DNA of 64,000 nt from Begonia masoniana (lineage: Eukaryota > Streptophyta > Magnoliopsida > Cucurbitales > Begoniaceae): NCBI GenBank assembly GCA_022432975.1, contig CM039509.1, positions 8,619,075 to 8,683,074 of the forward strand. Direction: 5' to 3'. Below the pieces are notes generated by a model. That model ran no database searches. It had not been told where the DNA came from and saw only the letters and a list, made by a program, of their open reading frames with translations. The position numbers and the translations under genes were made by a program. Positions 44,901 to 57,361 of the stretch are shown here, in pieces (within the stretch, counting starts at the first letter, position 1; each line of letters opens with the position of its first letter).

Positions 44901-47900
44901 TGTAGCACCCGGCAATTATTGTAACGCTCCGAGTTATCTGAACCCGGTTCGTTACACAAAAGCCCATACATGACTAAGAAATCCCAACTGTATTAATATT
45001 GTTATTATTTTTTTTTACTTTGCTCAACATTCAGCATAAGACATAAGCTAAAATCTCAAAACATTTAAAAAAACTTGCAGCGGAAATCATTTGGACAGCA
45101 ATAGAGCTAAACAAAACTATGAACGTTGTTTGAAGTGTAAGAATTAATCGGCTAAAAAAAAATAGAGGTTTAAATCGTGAAATACTTGGAAAGTCGCAGA
45201 AGTCAAACGCATCTGCCGGTGGATAAAGTCAACGGAAGAAGCAGAAACAGGCTTCTACCGATGACGTAGACTAGAAGAGTTGGAAACAAAGACATCTCTC
45301 GGTGGACTGCATCTACCGATGACGTCAGCCGAAAAAATCACTTATTTAACATCAATCGATCGCAAAACGACAAGCTTTTCGACTCATATCTACCGACGGC
45401 AAAACGACAAAACATATTACCCACTCATACCGGTAGTGCAAAATCTACATCTTCCGATAGCATTGAACCTACATCATCCGATGGCTTAACTGAAGACATC
45501 TTCCGATAGAATTAAACCTACATCATCCGATGGCTTAACTGAAGACATCTTCCGATAGAATTAAACCTACATCATCCGATGGCTTAACTGAAGACATCTT
45601 CGGATAGACAACATAACTATAACTCAACATCTTCCGATAGACATCGTCTAACGATAGAAGACAGAGCGACATTTCAACTATTTCTTGCTATGCAAACACA
45701 ACTTAAGTACAGAAAGAAATTACTTGTTTCACTGAGACCATTCAGAAATAACTCGAATCATTGCACTACTCAAATCCAGTAAAAACCAATATTATAAAAA
45801 AAAACCAACAGAATATTATTATCCGAAAATCTCAAAACGTATTCAAAGTACTAAACCTCTACTAACATGAAAACTCAACATACTTAAATTAAAACATTGT
45901 CAACTGAAACTTCACACCAACTGACATCAGTTAAATCGCCTCATCAAGTACCAGATCCGTGGCATGAATGTGCTCCTCAAACCAGCCTATCCATCAACAA
46001 GCTCAGAGAAATCACCTGCTGTTACTTCCTCACCTACATCACAAAACTCATCTATTAGCCTAATGCTAAATAAGTGAAGTGATAATGAAATGATATGCTG
46101 AAACTTAAATCCTAATTATGCAGTTTCTACTTTCTCATCTCAGTTGCACATTCGTTCATTCACTGATCTGATCCCTCGATTCCCTTGGGAGTGGGATCAA
46201 TTCTCCCAATGTTATACATCCTCTTCGTCAGTTAAGGGGTGGATGAATTCCCTTAATAGCTGTTCTGATCCCTCAGTTCCCTTGGGAGTGGGATCAGTTC
46301 TCCCAATGTTATAAATCCTCTTCATCGGTTAAGGGGTGGATTAGTTCCCTTAACAGCCAATGCATTTCAATCTGTACCTGCCTTTCCATAACATTACATG
46401 AAAGTTCATTTTCGTGTTCTTTAAAAAAAAACATGATGCATGACATATAGGAAATACTCAAACATGTATACACCTAGTATTCTGTGATGTAGGTCCGAAA
46501 GCACACACAATACTTCACTTACCTGGCTCTCTTGGAAATGCTTGGTTTCAACTATTCCAGAAGCTCGCTCACCTAGGGTCATGACAGTACATTAATCCAA
46601 CTCTCACTAAAACTTATCAAAATCAATAAAATACTTGAGGAAACCGATTGAAACTCTGCTACCCGTGCATTCCCATTTATCACCAAGAACCCGAACCTAC
46701 CCTTAATCACAGCATCCTCAAATCTCCACATTGTATTCTCTCAGTTATCTAATCGCTAAAAAGCAAGAAAACAAGGAAGACTTATCTAGATTGAAGGAGA
46801 ATCGGGCGAGAGAATCGCCTAGAGAGCTCTACTGCTCGAGCTGAAAACCGAAAGAGGAAAATAAGAAATAGTGGCGGCTATAGTGTATTAACACTTTCCT
46901 TAAATACGTTATCCATTTTTTTAAACCTCACTTTACATAAATGCCCTTGCTTAGTCACTCACTAACCTAATAAATAATTCCCCTAATTCTTTCATAAAAT
47001 GCACATCATATTTGATAAATTAAATTTAGTTTAGCGGAACCGGGTGCTACAATTATCGACTGGGATTGACGTTTGTAGCGTACGTTTTATGGAATTAAAG
47101 AGGATATGGCTAATTACTTGAGTATATTAATAGAGAGGAATGAGAATCAATGGTTAGGTTAAAGTTTGGTTAGTTAAGAGCATATGTGTAATTTGTAAAA
47201 TATATATTATAAATGAGGGTTTAGTCGCCACTGTTTTCCACTTCCATTTTGGTTCTCAGCTCAGTAGAGTGCTCTAAGAGATTCTCCCTCCAATTTCTCC
47301 AGCGATTTCTCTAGCCTAGGTGAGATTACTTCGTTTACCTTGTGTTTTAGTGGCAAGATAACAGAGGGTGTACAATGTGTGTGTGCTGAGAATGTCGTGA
47401 ATGAGATTAGATTCGGGTTTTGGTGAAAAATTGGGAATCCACGATTATCAGAGTTCCAAACTAGTTCTTTTGATTTCTAGTTGATTTAGGATTAAGTTTA
47501 GTGAAGATTTGATTAATGTTCTGTTTATGGCTTTAGGTGAGCAAACTTCTGAGGTAGCTTACAACCTAGCATTTACAAGAAGCCAGGTAAGTAGAGTATG
47601 TGTGTGCCTTTGGGCCTACATCACAAAACAGTAGGATTTATGTGTATTTATGAATATTTTTCAGTATGTCATGCATCATGTTTTATTGAATAAGAACGAA
47701 AATGAATTTACATGTAAAGGCATGGTGAGACATGGACAGATTGTATCAGATAAACTGTTAAGGGAACTAATCCACCCCTTAATCTAGTATATGATTTATA
47801 CTTTGGAAAAATTGATCTACTTCCTATCGGACGAGGGATCAGATCAACTGTTAAGGGAACTAATCCACCCCTTAATTTAATAGAGGATATTTATACTTTG

Positions 47901-49056
47901 AGAAATTGATCCACTTCCCATCGGACGAGGGATCAACAGACAACGAATACGAATACAACTGAGATGAGAAAGTAGGAATTGCATGAATAGGATTCTAATT
48001 CAATATTGCATTTCATTTTGCTCTACTTATTTAGCATTAGGCTAATGGATGAGTTTTGTGATGTAGGTGCTGAGTTTCCAATAGGTGAATTCTCTGAATT
48101 TACAGAAGAATAGGCGATGTTGATGGAGCACATCTATGCCATGGTTTGTTGCATTGATGAGGCGGTTTAACAAATGTCAGTATGTGAAGTCTTTGTGAAC
48201 AAGTGTGTTGTTGAAATGTGCTGAAGATTTTAATGACAGTAGTAGTTTTAATGTTTTGACATGTTTTGGGATTATCTTGACTATGAAAACATGATTTGGT
48301 TTAGTTGTAGATTGTTATTCTAGATTTATAAAGTTGTGGATCTATGTTGTTTTGAATAGCTGCTGTTAAAATTTACATGTTCTTTTAGTAGGCGGAGTTG
48401 TCCGTTTGTTTAGGGTGTTACTGTTCACCAGTGGATGTTGTCTATCGATGGATGTTGTCTATCGGTAGATGTTGTCTATCGGTGGATGTTGAGTGTTACT
48501 GTTCACCGGTGGATGTTGTCTATCGGTGGATGTTGAGTGTTACTGTTCACCGGTAGATGTTGTCTATCAGTGGATGTTGTCTATCGGTGGATGTTGAGTG
48601 TACTGTTTACCGGTAGATGTTGGGTGATAGAGTCGAGTAGATGTGAGTAATAGATTTTGTCATTTTGTGATCGGTGGATGTGAGCGGTAGACGTGGGTAG
48701 TAAATTTTGTCGTTTTGTGATAGGTGGATGTGAGCGGTAGACGTGGGTAGTAAATTTTGTCGTTTTGTGATCTGTGGATGCGAAATTTTACGATCTTTAA
48801 ATATTTAAAACCTTTATGTCCTCCTTTCTGTTGGCCGATTATTTCTATTATTTAATTGTTTTACATAAGTATTATTTTATAGCTTTGTTTAATCATGTTT
48901 TACGTAAAAGGTTTTCTTTTCCGCTGCAAGTCTTGATGTTTTAAATAAAAGTCGAATTTTGACCGTTGAGCAAAGTTTTAAAAATTTACCAGAATTTCTT
49001 AGTCATGTACTGTGTTATGAGTAACGAACCGGGTTTATAAAATTCGGGGAGTTACA
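44901..49056 (+). mobile_element. F2 solo LTR in opposite orientation, TSD acatg
   Basis: Edges TGTAGCACCCGG (44901) and CGGGGAGTTACA (49056); exact acatg at 44896-44900 and 49057-49061. It is interrupted after 19 bp by another F2 LTR; without that it is about 2019 bp. A TATA-like run (47203-47217), a GC-rich leader with donor AGCCTAGGTGAG (47313) and the GCCAGGTAAGTAG block (47582) follow in sense. Inverted copies of the short motif CTATCGGTGGATGTTG fill 48420-48780. It sits inside the Helitron. Confidence 0.95.
44920..47051 (-). mobile_element. F2 solo LTR nested in an F2 LTR, TSD attat
   Basis: 2132 bp, TGTAACGCTCCGAG to CCGGGTGCTACA, with exact attat at 44915-44919 and 47052-47056. It holds a short, irregular version of the minisatellite (45205-45660), including one CGATGACGTCAGC, and the doubled 105-110 bp block. 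Confidence 0.96.
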
Positions 49057-49061
49057 ACATG

Positions 49062-49895
49062 TCCAACTACATGGCCAAAATTTGATCTTTAAATAACTTG
49101 ATCTTCAATTCTTCTAATTTTTCTCTAAAAACATGCGATATTAAATCAGGTTTATTGTGGGTTTCTTCAAAATGAAGTACTCCTACTAGACCTTTGGCCA
49201 ATTTGGATTGCAAGTTATTGTTAGAAAAATATTTGAATTTCCAAATCTTTGCACAAGCAACATTACATCCATATAATATTTCCGCATATCTCTTGATCCT
49301 TTTATAAATGTAGCTGACAATATGAATTTTCGCCCAATGTTTGTGGCCAATGTTTTGCTAGAATTAATATTATCTACTATACCTTGATAGAGCTCTTGAG
49401 CGGATTCTTGCAGGTTTGTGTGAAAGAAATCTAAGCAAGCTGTTTCAATCTTTACATATATGTTAACAACATATTGTTGTAGTAGTCACACTGATTGGAA
49501 TAAACACGAAAAATCTGTGTCTAATTTGCAATTTGTATGAATAGTATTTGCGACAAGAAACCACTTTTTGTCTTTCCCGTGTGCGAAAGCTAAAGAGAAA
49601 GAAATATGTCAAACACTACATAACTTTAAGAAGTAAGTAGTCTGTAAATAACATAAATATACCATTATTTTCATTACACAATAACTCTTCTAGTGATGTG
49701 AAATGTAAAACTTCGGAAGTAAGCCGATTATTTTCATTTAGGCAAAAGCGACCATGTGTTCGAAGAATTTCTTGATACCATCAAGTTTCGCCATGAGGAA
49801 ATAATAAATGATATTTTAGAGAATCGTAACAACCATAATAATGGTGAACTTTGTACATAGAATTTGAGTGTGCAAATATACAAATTTCTCTATTG
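49062..49895 (-). pseudogene. Helitron helicase-like N-terminal domain fragment
   Basis: In leftward reading order the minus strand gives YYGCYDSLKYHLLFPHGE, then NENNRLTSEVLHFTSLEELL, TACLDFFHTNLQESAQELYQ, IGRKFILSATFIKGSRDMR and MDVMLLVQRFGNSNIFLTIT followed by CNPNWPKV. These are consecutive conserved blocks of the Helitron_like_N domain upstream of the HUH motif. Frameshifts and stops interrupt it. It joins 44625-44895 on one side and 52508-52690 on the other once the LTR insertions are ignored. Confidence 0.9.
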
Positions 49896-49899
49896 GATG

Positions 49900-52502
49900 T
49901 GTAGCGACCCTAACACTGTACCCATTATTTTCCCGTATTATTTTTTTTTTATACTTAAAACTTTAAACCTAATGTTCGAGCAGAAATAAAACTTTTAAAA
50001 ATCGGAATCGTTGAAGTTTATGCTTTTAAATCATTTGACAAAACTTAAAAACAAATTAAATAAAACTTAAAACAATTAAAACTATCAAAACAATTAAAAA
50101 TAGTGGAGAAACAATAGGCCAAAGAGGGAGGGACAAAAGGGACATTTGTCCCGAAAAGCCAAGGGGCGATTGATCGCCCAAAACAGGCGATCGATCGCCT
50201 ATCATTGAAATAGGAGGGGCGAACAATCGCCCCTCTTTGTGGCCATCGATCGCCCCGCGATCGATGGTCAGGCGATCGATCGCCCTTTGTGGGCAATCGG
50301 TCGCCACACTCTCTGGATTTTCCAGAGAGTGGCGAATCTTTAGGGCGGTCGATCCCCTCCTTAGGAGATCGATCGCCACCCTCTCGGGAATCCGAGAATT
50401 CCAGGGAGTTGCCTCCCTTAATTCTTTATTTCTTTCCTCTTCCCCTGCACACATTTCTCACCACATATACCCCTTAGACTTCAACATAAATCACTCCATA
50501 AGCGTGTAACACACAATAGCTCAAACCTCACCCCTTTACACATTTCGTCGCTCACCCAATAAACGACTCAAAACACATTTAAAACTTGACCCGATTTCAT
50601 AAAAATGAACTGCATGGTTCGGTTTAAAAACTAAACATTTCCTCCTGCTAAAATCACCAAGCAGTTAATAAAAATCTAGATAAAAACCTTAACAAAACGT
50701 TTTATAAACTGTTTGCCTAAATATTTGTACATCAATCTTTCAACTAACCAGAACCAAACATCCTAATGTGTTCTAATGTACAATTTTTCCTACGATCTAA
50801 CTATCGTGTCCCAAAATACCTTTACATCCTTCCCCACGGGTCAAAAGGCGCCTCGACTGCCCAGCACACTCCCACGGGCCATCCTCCTTCAACTGCATCA
50901 TTCATCGAGTGGAGGGATCTCTTCCTCACCTATGTCAAGATCACCTACACCATACAGACAATCTATGAGTTAAAGCTCAGCAAGTTTTGTAAATGTAAAT
51001 GCATGCTGTGCAAATGAGTTTCGAAAATCATGCAACATTTTCTTATCTTTACATAGGTTGTCACTGAGATCTCAACTCCCTAAATGGAGAGGGCACATCC
51101 TGCGGTTGGACAACCCTTTCCACCTAGAGGAGGGGGTACATGCTTGTAACACGCACAGTCATGCCTGAGCCCCACCTCGCATGACCATAAACATACATCA
51201 TTTCATATTAGATGTGGTATTGTGACAGACCCTTAATCGATCCACACAATAGATCATAGCCCTTTTTCAGGCCACATCGCCATTTTCTTTAAAACATAGT
51301 GCGAAAATTCGTTTTCTATGCGTAATTCAAAACTGTGATGCATGAACAATTTATAGCATAATTTAAACGTACAACATATATACCATCAAGACTATAAAAA
51401 CATAACCTATAAAAGAACTAAACCTAACTACCCAACCAAAGTAATTTAAACAAACACGTCACCAAAACTCCTCGAGACGACTTCGATATACGGTGTAGGC
51501 CAATCGACCAGAGTAAGTCACAAAAACTTACCTCGTGTCCGTTGCAATCCAAGCTCCATCCACGATCTTTGTTCACCTAAGGCAATTTCGCAACATTGTC
51601 GTTAAAACGAGTTTAAACTATTAAACGTCCAAACTAATGAAATCCTTAACTGAAGAAATCTCCTAAAACTCTAATTAAACGCTTTGAGACATTTTATCGA
51701 GCAATTCATGCTCGTGGATTTCCAAAACTCCATTAATGGAGATTTCTCAAACCTCAAAATCCATAAACCCTAAAACTTCTCACAAATCAATCCAACTTCG
51801 CCCAATAACGCTCGATACTTCCATTATATTCATAAATACAGTAAACTTAACGATTTCAAACTCTAAATCACGTTTTTAACGAAACCCTAACCGTCAAACG
51901 ACCCGAAAACTACGAATAAACTTTCCAAAACCATGGAACCTTATCTAGAGCGTTGATTGGAGGAGAAAACACGAAGAACAGAAGACAAACGGAGGACGGA
52001 TCGTCGTTGGAGAGGAGAGAACCGTGAGGGAGAAAGGAAATCACAGGGTGGGGTTTTGGTTCGCGAGGCAGAGAGGGAATGAGGGAGAAGAAGAGAGAAT
52101 GTAATTTTAATAAAAATTGACTTGGTAATTTACCGTTTTGCCCTTCCTTTGATTTTCTATTCGTTTCGTCCTTTGTTTCGTTAATTGTTTAATGATTCGG
52201 TTTCTCCAAATTTCCTTACTTCGCCAATAACTTCAACTTATTATTAGGGTTCTATTAAAACTGTCCGTTTGCAATTCGGACTCCGTTTATTATTTTTACC
52301 AAAGTATTCTTTATATTACGATATACGCAATTCCTGTAAAATTAGCGTTAAACTCCTAAAACTCCCAAAATTTTCTTAAAATCCTTATTAATTATTAGGA
52401 TCGTAATAACGCTCTCTTTTCACAAAATGGACTTGATTTGACATATTAACAAAAATACTATTTTCATTAAAATATTAATATCTCGTACAACCGGGTATTA
52501 CA
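49900..52502 (-). mobile_element. F1 solo LTR in the Helitron, TSD ggatg
   Basis: 2603 bp, TGTAGCGACCCTAACACTG to CCGGGTATTACA, exact ggatg at 49895-49899 and 52503-52507. It carries the longest palindrome cluster (50163-50390), the hairpin (51084-51125) and both leader blocks. Confidence 0.96.
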
Positions 52503-52507
52503 GGATG

Positions 52508-52690
52508 TACCCAGTGTTGAACCATCACCAAACCATACTGCAGCAACTTGAGAAGCGTGAGAGACATTGTAAGTTGGTTGATCAAGATTCCTATATGATT
52601 TTATCGAAATGACACACTACCAAATCGGATCTATGGCCCAAGCTTCGAAAAAAGATGGCATATGAATTTCTTTGTAGAATATGCACTAAT
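52508..52690 (-). pseudogene. Helitron N-terminal extension fragment
   Basis: The minus strand encodes NQPTYNVSHASQVAAVWFGD, matching the TYNLPTASEVAAIW block found upstream of Helitron_like_N in plants. It is the 5' continuation of the fragment at 49062-49895. The Helitron ends (5' TC, 3' CTRR hairpin) are not located. Confidence 0.75.
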
Positions 52691-53040
52691 TTGAAAATAA
52701 CAAATGGAGAAAGTCTCTCTGTCAATTGGATTCAATGCTTCAGTTGCTTGTTTGTATCATAAAAATATAATTGCAAATGGGGTCTCATTTTTTAGAATAA
52801 TTGGATTAATAAAAATGATAGAAATGTCCTTGAATACAAAATGTGTATACCACTTTGTTGCGTTGGGATAAGTTTTCCTTGACACCAAAAGATGTGAATG
52901 TGAAATTTTTATTTTAAGTTCGCACCAAAGTACTAAAATGCATAGATTCATCACTATCCCTATGAACAAATGATATAGACCCTCAGGTGCTAGGTTTGAA
53001 GTTAATTGAACTTCCCTCATGGAATAACAAAATGAGTTTC
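52691..53040 (-). other. Unassigned AT-rich DNA, perhaps Helitron 5' region
   Basis: An open minus-strand stretch (52757-53020) has no recognisable family. Position suggests the upstream part of the Helitron gene, without proof. Confidence 0.3.
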
Positions 53041-54540
53041 ATGTAGGATTTTTTTTTGCTCCACAAAAAGGACACGGTTGACACGGGGTCCCTTAGAAAA
53101 GGGGCCCGTGTACAACCCACAAAAAATTCTAGGTATGTGCTCGGTTGTGTGCTAGTGTGCAATATATGATTAATGAAAGAAAATACTAAACTAATTGCAA
53201 TAAATAAACAAGGAAGTTAGTTAGTAAGCTGGACGAATTATATATGATGTTAGAGAGAATGAAATGTGCAAGAAAATAAAGAGAAGAAGATGAAATTAGA
53301 TGTTAGAAATAAAGAGGAATTATAAGCACAAGGAATAAGGAAATGACAAAAAATAAAGGTGAGAGTGGGTGCTGTGGTGGAGCTGAAATGTAGAGGTGAA
53401 ATTGTGTGCAAAGTGAAGACAAATAAAGTAAAGAAAAATCCTTGGTGGATCCGTGGAGCGAGCTTACAGGTTAAGCTCCTGGATACACGTTTTCCGTGAA
53501 GAAAACGACCACCGTAGGCTGGGGATTTTCGTCCTCGTTTCAACTCCCAAGGGAGAAGAGGAGGGAGTGAATAAGTGCTAACCTAGCAACCCAAGCTAGG
53601 CTAGCAATGGAGGCTAACTCCTCTTGGTTCAAGGAACCAAGGAAAACACCAAAGGAAACCTTGGATATTTAGGGAAATATTAGTGTATTGATTGAGCAAA
53701 AGTTGTTTACAATCACTAATACCATGCATTTATAGAAGTCCTAGGTGGATTAGGGCCATTGGATCAAGAAAATAATCAATGGCTAGGAAAAAGTCGGAAG
53801 AAAGTCGAAGGAGGCCATTCTGTGCGCGCCAATCAGCGCGCATCGCGCGCCAGTCAGCATCCGCTCGCGCGCCAGTCAGCATCCGCTCGCGCGCCAGCCT
53901 ATCCGCGCGCGCCACCTCGGCGCTAACTCCGTGCGCCCACGTGCAGCCTGCCAGCGCCCAACGCCCTGCCTGCGCGCCTCCAGCGCCTGCCCGCGCGCTC
54001 CAGCTGTGAAATCTTCATCTTGCCCGAGCCAAAACTTGACCAAAGGCCAAATTTTGTCCAAGTCACCAATCCATGCCCTCACCCACTCATATACCTGCAA
54101 AACCATACCTTTGGTGTGGGCTCTTCTTTGGGCCGGGTATTTCTTTGAGCTGGATTTGTGGAGGCCTCTTTTCCTTTGAATTGTTCAACTTTCAACAACC
54201 CATAATCCACCACCATACATCTAGTCCTAACCACACAATCTAATGCATGAAATGCAACTATAAAATCCTTACAATAAAGGCGAATGTATGCCAAATAAGT
54301 TTAAAAAGAAAAATTACAAATTAAGGCCCGAGAAGACAAATTCCCATAGGGCTGCAAGGAAGCTCCAGTTGAATGCTCCAATGAATGACATAGCAAGGCT
54401 TCTCCACATCCTCCGAAGTCGGCTCCCAAGTGAAGTCCATGATGTGATCAAAACCTGCAAAAAGTGACAAGTCATTAGAACATTGAGTACTTAAATTTTG
54501 TGCCCGGGTTTGTGATCTTGTAACAGGCCTCCGAGGCACG
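53041..54540 (-). mobile_element. F4-related gypsy LTR region, minus strand
   Basis: At its right end the minus strand (54539-54321) encodes PRRPVTRSQTRAQNLST and later PMGICLLGP, homologous to PHRPITRSQ...MGICLPEH in the F4 LTRs at 56066 and 61945. Further left come a GC-rich tandem block (53820-54010), a perfect CTTGGTTC-AAG-GAACCAAG hairpin (53620-53638) and a pyrimidine-rich stretch, a layout like the F4 LTR. The left edge and TSD are not resolved, so limits are approximate. Confidence 0.6.
53826..54005. repeat. GC-rich tract with 22-bp tandem units
   Basis: The unit GCGCGCCAGTCAGCATCCGCTC occurs twice in full (from about 53845) with partial units around it. The block is far more GC-rich than its surroundings. 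Confidence 0.85.
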
Positions 54541-55229
54541 TCAACGGTGAAGTAATTGTAATGTGATTTGGCACAAGAGGAATGTTAAAGAGATCAAAGG
54601 TAGACAGTAATAGCATTGTGTAAGTATTATTTTATTATTAAAAGCGCACAAGGTGGATGCACAAAGTGTATACGAGAAGAAAGTAAAATATGAAACCTAT
54701 TAACATATAATAGAAGAAAAAGTAGAAGAATGTGTTAGCAATGAGCAGAAGAGGCAAAAAAAAAAAAAAACAAACCAAAAGGATTGGATTGAGCAACAAT
54801 TTTCCTTTTTGCATAAAGGACATGCTGTTTTTGGCAAATTGATGCCTTTTTGACATCACTTTGGGATCCATACTAATAAACAGGACGAGACATGTCTGCA
54901 ATTGAACCTACAAATGCACACAATAAATTGTAAATGGAAATTGAATTTTGAAGACTAACAATTCTATGTTTATCAATTATAAATAAATCCAATGTTTAAT
55001 TGAATATAATTTAACAAAATTACAACTGATTAATATATAGAGAAACTAATTTACAAACACCATAGTATAAAGTGTCACATGCACTAACACTACCAAAAAA
55101 TAAAGAAGCAATGACAAACAATAACAAGTATCATACAAGTTATTCAAAATATAGACAAAACATATATATTTATATTACAAACACAACATCAAAATAATCC
55201 TACATACGACACAAAAGAAGTCACTCTTC
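54541..55229. other. AT-rich DNA between gypsy and RPA-like remnants
   Basis: No supported gene. A short A-run lies at 54757-54771. It may contain an intron of the RPA-like fragment or decayed gypsy internal sequence. Confidence 0.35.
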
Positions 55230-55235
55230 ATATTT

Positions 55236-55960
55236 CGCGAGGTAATGTTGGATGAGTTGAGCTTGAACTTTCAACTTTGATTGTCTATTAGGAAGAGGAT
55301 GAGATAAGAACAAGCGAAACATAAGGTGATGAAGGAAGTACGACATCAACTTCTTTAGCAACATCGAGTACCAAGAACCTCGAGTTTTTGTAGTTTAGAA
55401 AGTCTTGTTTGTCAACTCTAAGTTTGAAACAACGAACTACAGTCTTTTGTGCATCAAAGGGTTGAACTATCTTTGAGAATAATTCCTAAATTATAAAAGA
55501 AAGTAGAACGAGATCAAATGTAGTCCAAACATTTGACATTAATAGGTTGTTGAAGAAATAATTGCATTGAAAAGAATAGAGAAGCACAGATACTCCAACC
55601 TTACAAGTCATGACGACCAAAGTTTCAATTTCAATGGACAACATCTTTTCGACATGGTTACCGAATGATATTCCTTTAATGACACCGGTATGATCAATCA
55701 AATTGATCTCAAGAGAACATCTGTGGAAATAATAAAATTTTAACAGATATAAGCTACATGCAATCCAAGAGAGAAACATACTATGAGAAAACAAATTACT
55801 GTTTAGCAACTCGCGCGTCAGAGATGTGAAAACTATCACAAACAAAAAGATTAGTTGCTCGGCAACCAGTCAATTTGAGACTCTTGTCACATGCGAAATA
55901 GAAAGATTGTTGATTCATGTTCTGAAGTGCCACAAGAACACGAATTCATATGCGACTCAC
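55236..55960 (-). pseudogene. Replication protein A 70-kDa-like fragment
   Basis: The minus strand shows NQQSFYFACDKSLKLTGC with LFVCD, resembling the zinc-ribbon OB fold of RPA1 (Rep_fac-A_C) although one Cys of each pair is missing. An apparent intron and then SLEINLIDHTGVIKGISFG with EKMLSIEIETL follow, the D-x-TG-x-I strand of the same fold. A last piece has ELFSKIVQPFDAQKTVVRCF and VDKQDFLNYKNSRF. RPA1 binds single-stranded DNA. RPA-like genes are often carried by plant Helitrons, and Rep fragments lie on the same strand 2.5 kb downstream. Reading frames are broken and the call rests on short motifs. Confidence 0.5.
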
Positions 55961-56065
55961 TTATTTGGAAAAAATATATGAGTCTACAATAATAGGCTAG
56001 AGAGACAAACATGGAAAACACTTGATGTGATCCAAAGAGCGACCAAACCCAAGCCCAAGAGCAAA

Positions 56066-57361
56066 TGTTGTGCCCCATAGGCCCATCACACGATCACAGG
56101 TACATTCGCTTGTTTTATCTAATTTATGTGCTTACACACTTTACTCTTTTGCAGGTGACATTTCTTACACCGACTTGGATGGCGTACTCACCGATGTAAA
56201 GTGGGAGATGGAAGCTCAAGATCCGGAGCAACCGAAGCACGTCATTGCTTGGGAGACAAGGCTTGGAGAACCAGAAGCTCATATGGGAATTTGTCTTCCC
56301 GAGCATTGATTTTATGTATTTTTATTTTAAAACTTATTGGGCAAACATTGGCCTTTTTGTTAAGATTTTATATAACCATGCATGTTAGGCATTTAGGGAT
56401 AGATGCTTGGTAGGTTAGATGTGGCTTGGTTTGGTTTTAATTGGCTTGAGAGCCAAAGGAGTGGGTTAATGAAGAAAACCAATTTGCTGTGCATTGAAGA
56501 ACCGGACCACTTGCTGCTTGAAGAACCGGGCCGCTGCTGCTTATGAAGTGAACCGGGTGAAGTTTTCATTTTGTGAACAAAAGCTCAGCGAAGGAGACCA
56601 GAGAAACCGCGGAGCCGACGCTGCACTCGAAGGAGGGGACCACTTCCATTTTCGGCCCGAATCGCCACTGCATCGTGTCGGAGAAGCTGCTGTGCAAGGA
56701 AACCGACGAGCTGACAAAAACCGGGCTACCCTCGAAGCCCTAGCGACAGAGGAATCTCGGCTGTCGGCTGCTCTGTTTCTTCTTCCCGCGCCTTCAACGG
56801 TTCTCGACCAATTTTCAAATGTTTCTCCAGCCACTAGGTACTATTTATCATCGCAATTGGTGTTTGTAGAAATTTGGTTCAGGTAATGAGAACAAGTACA
56901 CTGTTTCCCTAAGAGAGGAACCGAGAAGGAATTTCGCCGACAGGTGAGCTTCGGCTTTGCCGAACAGGAGACAGCCTCCTAGTTCAACAACCCGAGGTTG
57001 TTGTTGAACTCTAGCACCACTCTCCTCTCCTCCCTATCGAGGGCTGGAAACTAGAAGGAGGTGGACAGAACCGATTCCTCAAGTCGACGCCTTCCTCTGG
57101 AAAAGCGTTCTGTCGGAGCTAAACATTGGTTAGCTGACCGACTTGAGGTTGTGTAAATCTCTGTTGAATTAACTGGACCACGCCATTCAACTTACACACA
57201 CTTCACTCACACGACACCAATCACACTTAAGTTTCTGTTTGTTCTGCATTTAGCACGTTTGGTTTTCTGTTCTTGAGGTTACTCGGCTTGGCCGAGCACT
57301 GGAGTAGCTAACGATCTCTTTAAGCTGTTGCAGGAGCTTATTTATGGCTTGACTCACAACA
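56066..57361 (+). repeat. F4 5' LTR
   Basis: 1296 bp from TGTTGTGCCCCATAGG to GACTCACAACA; the 7-bp ends TGTTGTG/CACAACA are inverted repeats. A primer-binding site follows directly. It is nearly identical to 61945-63238. The first 244 bp are an open frame (PHRPITRSQ...GICLPEH). Short perfect hairpins TTCGGC-TTT-GCCGAA (56950-56964) and CTCGGC-TTG-GCCGAG (57282-57296) occur in its second half. Confidence 0.93.

Noticed and set aside
56100..56156. Small intron (CACAG/GTACAT ... TTTTGCAG) in the F4 LTR
   Set aside because: The frame is open through it and the minus-strand relative keeps homologous coding there, so it is read as exon.
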